64,000 nucleotides of DNA from Pelagophyceae sp. CCMP2097 (Eukaryota; Sar; Pelagophyceae). Below are positions 60,425 to 64,000 of the stretch, piece after piece (the stretch's first letter is position 1; the number at the start of each line of letters is the position of its first letter). The notes below the pieces were generated by a model. That model was not told the origin of the DNA. It saw only the letters and a program-made list of their open reading frames with translations, and did no database searches. The translations under genes and the position numbers were made by a program. The DNA lies in the NCBI GenBank assembly GCA_026770575.1, contig MU657213.1, forward strand, positions 271,900 to 335,899, in the 5' to 3' direction.

Positions 60425-63418
60425 TCATGAGTCGTCCATGGAAGTGTCTTCGTCGGAAACGTCCACGGCGGTGGCGGCGGTCGACCCCGCCCGGGCCGGG
60501 GGCTCGTTGTCGAGGCCGAAGTTGGCGCGCGGGTCGCGTCGCGAGTGCTCGAGCGCAGCGAGGTCGTTGTCCGAAACTTGCACGGCGGTGGCGCGCGACG
60601 TCCCCGGGGAGTCGCTGCCTTTGGAAAGGTCCGGGTCGCGTCGCGACGGCCGTGCCGACGGCGGTGTTGACGGCCGCTCCGTCCGTGCGACCGACGGCGG
60701 TTCCGACGGCCGCGCCGAGTGCTCGAGCGCAGCGACGAGTTCGTTGCGCGCGTCCGCGAGGCCTTGGGCGTCGTGCCTCGCCCGGAACGGCCCCGCGACG
60801 CTCTCCAACGCTCTTCGCGTGGCCCAGTAGCCGGCGGAATAGTCAATCAGGAGCTCTGCACCGGCGGCCACTGGCCTGGTCACTTCGACGAAGACGTGGG
60901 GCCAGCCGCAAACGTCGACTTGAATAAATCGGCAGTTGCAATTCGCCACGCCGGCGTCGCTCGCAAACGCGTCGTGGCGCGCGTCGTTGATCGCCATCAA
61001 CTCCGACCCGTACAAGCTTCCGGGCCCAGAGTCCAAACCGGCGCCTGGAAAAGGATCGATGACGAAGTCGCCCGTCAGATTAAAGGCAAAGCGCTCGCTG
61101 TTCACGTAGCCCAGTAGCGACGATGCGCGCAGTTCGTGGTATTCGCTCGTCTCGTGCAAAGCGCCAGAGTAGAGGCCGAGAACCTCGTGGTGTTTCAAAT
61201 CAGCCTTTGCGTACGCGGCCGACTGCCCGCGCAGGTGTACCCGCGCGTCGTCGCAGACGACGGGCCGGACTTCGAGCTTCAACCCGGGCGTCTTCAACAC
61301 GGTCACGACGGCGTCGCCTCGCTTATTCAAGTCGACGTGGACCATAGATGTGATTTGGTCCTCGAGTTGCGTTGTCCTTTGAAGACCGTAGATGTCCTTT
61401 GAAGACCGTAGATGTCCTTTGAAAGCCGTAGATGTCCTTTGAAGACCGACGATGTCATTTGAAGACCTTGAGGCGCAAATAACCTTCCCTTTCGGCTTCT
61501 TCCGCCACGCTTCAAACGCAGCCTCGCGCTTCTGCCACGCCAATGGCGACGCGACGTAGGCGTCAACGGCGCCACGTTCAACGGCCGGAAAGAGAAAAGA
61601 GTGAGTCGGGAACCTCTGAGTGTCAAACTCCGGCAGCAGCCCGAGCAGCGCCTGCGCCGTTTCCCGCGACAGCGCGCCCGGCGGGAGAGCAGCGCCGGCC
61701 TCGGGGGGAGCCTTTGCTATCAAGTGGCCGTCTGAAGCGTAGTGGTCCAGCTCCCGCAGAGCCTCCAAAGCGCCGCCCCACGTCAAAGACTCAAAGACAC
61801 AAACCGCGCCGCGGATCTGCCACTTGTCTCGCCACTGCATCCGCGTCATGCCGGAGCAGTCGCCCTTTGATCGGCTGGCAACAGCTGATGGATTCCCGAG
61901 CCAGAGGCCGAACAAGGCCTCTGGTTTGAGGCCCTCGCGCTCCAAGACCCCCGCCAGCGCCAGCAGCTTTTGCGGCGACTCGCACGTACGCACGCTCACC
62001 GCCCACGGCTGGCGCAGGAAAGTTTGCTGGTACGCCTCGTTGTCGAAAGTGATCCGAAGCAGTTCGTCCCTTGCAGCGACCATGCCAACAACGTCGTCCG
62101 CCACCAACCGCCGCCGCTTCGGCGCTGGGGCCGCACTCGACTTGGCCGCCGGGACCGCCGCCGCCGGTGCCGCGCGGGCAGTCGTCGCCCGCGTCGTCGA
62201 CGTCGTCGTCGTTGCCGCCGCAAACGCCTGCCGCGAGATCGAAGCCGTCGCCTTCTCCACCGCAAACGCCGGCCGCGTTGTCGCAGGCGTCATCTCCGCC
62301 GCCGTAAACACCTGCCACGTCGTTTCAGGCGTCGCCTCCGCCGCCGCAAACGCCTGCCGCGCCGTCGTCGTCGTCTCCGCCGTAGACGCCGGCCGCTGCC
62401 GTTTCGGCGTCGAGACCACGGGCGACGAAACGACGGGCGACTGCTGCGGCGGTTCTTCCGGCGGCGCCATTGGCGGCTTTGGCGCGGCGGCGGCCTTTGA
62501 CGGCGGCGCCGCAACCTTCCTCGCCACCGGCAGTGCCTTGGGCCGCGCCGCCACCGGCGCTGTCGTGGGCCGCGCCACCGGCGGCACCTTTCGTCGCGCC
62601 GCCGCCACCGCCCTGGGCCCCGCCACCGCCGCCGCCGCGCCGCCGTCTTGTGTCGCGGTCCCGAAGCGGCTCGTCCGCTGCCGCGCTCGGCCGGCCGACG
62701 GCTTGCGGAGCTGCTGGGCGACGAAAGAGGCGTGAGCCTCTCGGCCGTGCGGGTTTGCGTGCCACTTGACGCAGTACACTTTGACGGCGCCGCCCGGGCC
62801 GGCCGACTGCTTCGCCAGGTTCGCCGCCGCCGCGTTGCCGCACTGCGCGAGCTCTCCGACGGTCGTCCACTTGACGCTCTCGACGGTGGCGGGGTAGTAG
62901 AGCGCCCTGCCCTTGAACTGTGCCTCGACGTACTTGCCCACGGCAGGCCACTCAGCGGGCACCGCCGCGGCCGTCTCGGCCAGTCCGGCGGGAGGCCGCG
63001 TCGCGGCAAGAGGCGCGACCGACGCCGCCGTGGCCATCAGCTCGTCGTCGTCGTCGTCGCCGAGCCGCCGGCAGCTGCAGGCTTCGCCGGGCCGCTCGAC
63101 TTTGAAGCGCGGCGGTCCGTCGGCGTAGCGGAGAAGATTTGCGTCATGAAGTTTCAAGTACCCAGCTTCACCGACGCGCGGGACGGTGCGCGGGGCCAAG
63201 GCCTCCAACGCCACGTCGAGCGGCCCCGACGCGAGGGCGGCGTCAAAGTAGGCCGCGGCGACGACGGAGACCTCTTCCAGGAGCCGTGCCCACCTACAGC
63301 GGCGGGGCCGTCGCACGCGGCGCTCGTCCCGGGGTTGCGCGGGGGGCACAATGTCGGATCGAGCCTCTGTGATACCGCGCCCGTTGCACCGTCCTCGCCG
63401 CGACAGTGTTCCAATCAT
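60425..63418 (-). CDS. Large SET-domain protein with Tudor/chromo-like N-terminal module
   Basis: One exon encodes 997 residues from the ATG at 63418. Residues ~160-250 (VGKYVEAQFKGRALYYPATV, VKVYCVKWHANPHG) resemble a Tudor/Agenet-type reader. A long Ala/Thr/Pro linker includes imperfect repeats of TxTRxAFAxAE. Residues ~460-560 (DELLRITFDNEAYQQTFLRQ, PQKLLALAGVLEREG) form an unassigned helical domain. The SET domain covers ~735-865: HHEVLGLYSGALHETSEYHE, SELMAINDARHDAFASDAG, VANCNCRFIQV and GAELLIDYSAGYW, with the expected N-C-x-C and final Tyr. The tail is Ser/Pro/Asp-rich. A 20-bp tandem repeat (61374-61468) is translated just before the SET domain. It is probably a histone lysine methyltransferase. 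A further 5' exon is possible. Confidence 0.8.
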   Translation of the reverse strand: MIGTLSRRGRCNGRGITEARSDIVPPAQPRDERRVRRPRRCRWARLLEEVSVVAAAYFDAALASGPLDVALEALAPRTVPRVGEAGYLKLHDANLLRYADGPPRFKVERPGEACSCRRLGDDDDDELMATAASVAPLAATRPPAGLAETAAAVPAEWPAVGKYVEAQFKGRALYYPATVESVKWTTVGELAQCGNAAAANLAKQSAGPGGAVKVYCVKWHANPHGREAHASFVAQQLRKPSAGRARQRTSRFGTATQDGGAAAAVAGPRAVAAARRKVPPVARPTTAPVAARPKALPVARKVAAPPSKAAAAPKPPMAPPEEPPQQSPVVSSPVVSTPKRQRPASTAETTTTARQAFAAAEATPETTWQVFTAAEMTPATTRPAFAVEKATASISRQAFAAATTTTSTTRATTARAAPAAAVPAAKSSAAPAPKRRRLVADDVVGMVAARDELLRITFDNEAYQQTFLRQPWAVSVRTCESPQKLLALAGVLEREGLKPEALFGLWLGNPSAVASRSKGDCSGMTRMQWRDKWQIRGAVCVFESLTWGGALEALRELDHYASDGHLIAKAPPEAGAALPPGALSRETAQALLGLLPEFDTQRFPTHSFLFPAVERGAVDAYVASPLAWQKREAAFEAWRKKPKGKVICASRSSNDIVGLQRTSTAFKGHLRSSKDIYGLQRTTQLEDQITSMVHVDLNKRGDAVVTVLKTPGLKLEVRPVVCDDARVHLRGQSAAYAKADLKHHEVLGLYSGALHETSEYHELRASSLLGYVNSERFAFNLTGDFVIDPFPGAGLDSGPGSLYGSELMAINDARHDAFASDAGVANCNCRFIQVDVCGWPHVFVEVTRPVAAGAELLIDYSAGYWATRRALESVAGPFRARHDAQGLADARNELVAALEHSARPSEPPSVARTERPSTPPSARPSRRDPDLSKGSDSPGTSRATAVQVSDNDLAALEHSRRDPRANFGLDNEPPARAGSTAATAVDVSDEDTSMDDS
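61374..61468. repeat. 20-bp tandem repeat, GAAGACCGTAGATGTCCTTT unit
   Basis: About five imperfect copies of a 20-bp unit lie inside the coding exon of the second SET protein. Because 20 is not a multiple of three, the protein cycles through three frames of the unit (for example SSNDIVGLQRTSTAFKGHL). Copy-number change would therefore usually break the frame. Confidence 0.85.
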
Positions 63419-63448
63419 CGTCCGACGCAGAGCCTCGCGTCGCGTCTT

Positions 63449-64000
63449 TCACAACCTGCTCGTTGGGCGACTCGCCGAGGAATCCGCAGTCGTCGAGGAC
63501 GAGGACCTATCGACGGCGTCGGCGGCGGCCGGCGACGTCTTGCGAGGCATCCCTCTCGACCGTCGCTTCTGACGCTCCTTTTCCGTCGACGTGCCCGCGG
63601 CGCACGAGCGACGTACCGTGAGGCCGCTCCGGTGCCGCGTCGCGCCGAGCGCGCCGTCGAGGTCTTCGCGCGCGACGCGGCGGCCGCCGCCGTAGACGTG
63701 AAGCTCGTCGGGCTGATCGCTCTGCGCGCCGCCGCAGCGATCGACGTTGAATCCGCAGAGGACGGTAAACGTCGCGTCGCTGCAGTCGTCGCCGCTTTTG
63801 TGGCGGTCTGCGGCGGCGACGCAGACGGTGGCGCGCGAGACGTGGACGAGGCGGTCGAGCCAGTGCCATGCCGCCGCGGCGGTACGGTCGCCGTTCGGGT
63901 CGACGGCTGCAACGCGGCATTCGCGCTCGAGGTCGGTAGAGTCGCGAGCGAGGATGCAGAGGCACTCGTCGCGCAAGTCGTGCGCCGGCTCGTGCGGCGA
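63449..64000 (-). CDS. Unidentified protein, C-terminal part; 5' end beyond the window
   Basis: The frame is open to the right edge of the window and ends at 63449. I see no ATG that must be the start, so this is a partial gene. The sequence reads DECLCILARDSTDLEREC, DRLVHVSRATVCVAAADRH and FTVLCGFNVDRCGG, then becomes Arg/Lys/Ser-rich with KERQKRRSRGMPRK near the end, possibly a nuclear localisation signal. Its stop lies 31 bp upstream of the SET protein start, so the two minus-strand genes are almost contiguous. No family was recognised. Confidence 0.45.
   Translation of the reverse strand, partial: SPHEPAHDLRDECLCILARDSTDLERECRVAAVDPNGDRTAAAAWHWLDRLVHVSRATVCVAAADRHKSGDDCSDATFTVLCGFNVDRCGGAQSDQPDELHVYGGGRRVAREDLDGALGATRHRSGLTVRRSCAAGTSTEKERQKRRSRGMPRKTSPAAADAVDRSSSSTTADSSASRPTSRL

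Overview
This window looks like nuclear DNA of a GC-rich, gene-dense, intron-bearing microbial eukaryote. It carries CCT8, cap-binding CBP20, an SDH assembly factor, a histone H3 remnant, a RAD51/DMC1 recombinase, SET methyltransferases, a coactosin-like ADF-H protein and a BRCT-containing family X DNA polymerase. Most reading frames join only through short introns (about 41-230 bp, one apparently 35 bp). The 5' splice sites are very often GTGCG rather than GTAAG/GTGAG, and 3' sites are usually CTAG, GTAG or CAG. Base composition, intron style and the MYND/Sel1 and WD40 paralogues suggest a stramenopile alga such as a pelagophyte. That placement is inference from general knowledge, not a search result.

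Layout. 0.5-4.9 kb: CBP20 (-) and SDHAF4 (+) are divergent, followed by a twelve-exon AldA-type aldehyde dehydrogenase (-). 5.2-10 kb: CCT8 (+) sits inside an inverted duplication whose arms each carry a nearly identical WD40 gene. 10-13 kb: an unknown multi-exon gene (-) is divergent from a GNAT acetyltransferase (+). 13.3-13.8 kb: a TA-flanked element with terminal inverted repeats, resembling a Tc1/mariner MITE. 14.5-17 kb: a MYND-RING-Sel1 protein and a PHO88/SND3 homologue. 17.3-24.7 kb (all -): an FKBP-type isomerase, a large protein joining a CID-like domain, two cyclin folds and an RS tail, and a BRCT-Pol X polymerase. 25-36.9 kb: a secreted glycosyltransferase-like gene, an ankyrin-like gene, a 1263-residue Sel1 protein, an aldo/keto reductase, a small ankyrin protein and a coactosin-like protein. 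37.5-39.2 kb: a broken histone H3 and about 1.2 kb of lower-GC sequence with no recognisable gene. 39.2-52.1 kb: a second MYND-RING-Sel1 gene, an alpha/beta hydrolase, a KEA/TMCO3-type cation:proton antiporter, an endonuclease/exonuclease/phosphatase protein, a prolyl 4-hydroxylase and a type II membrane sulfotransferase-like protein. 52.6-64 kb: a SET protein, a RAD51/DMC1 recombinase, a Tudor-like/inositol-5-phosphatase-like protein with eroded catalytic motifs, a second SET protein, and the 3' part of an unidentified gene that runs off the window.

The genes do not form one pathway. Several neighbouring pairs are divergent with 150-260 bp between start codons, which suggests shared promoters, and the EEP and P4H genes converge with stop codons only 19 bp apart. 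Chromatin, RNA-polymerase-II and DNA-repair functions recur (cyclin/CID protein, two SET proteins, Pol X, RAD51, CBP20). The most unusual items are the CID-cyclin-RS fusion, the degenerate 5-phosphatase fusion, the inverted WD40 duplication around CCT8 and the MITE. Exon limits were worked out by eye from splice dinucleotides, reading phase and family conservation, without transcript evidence.
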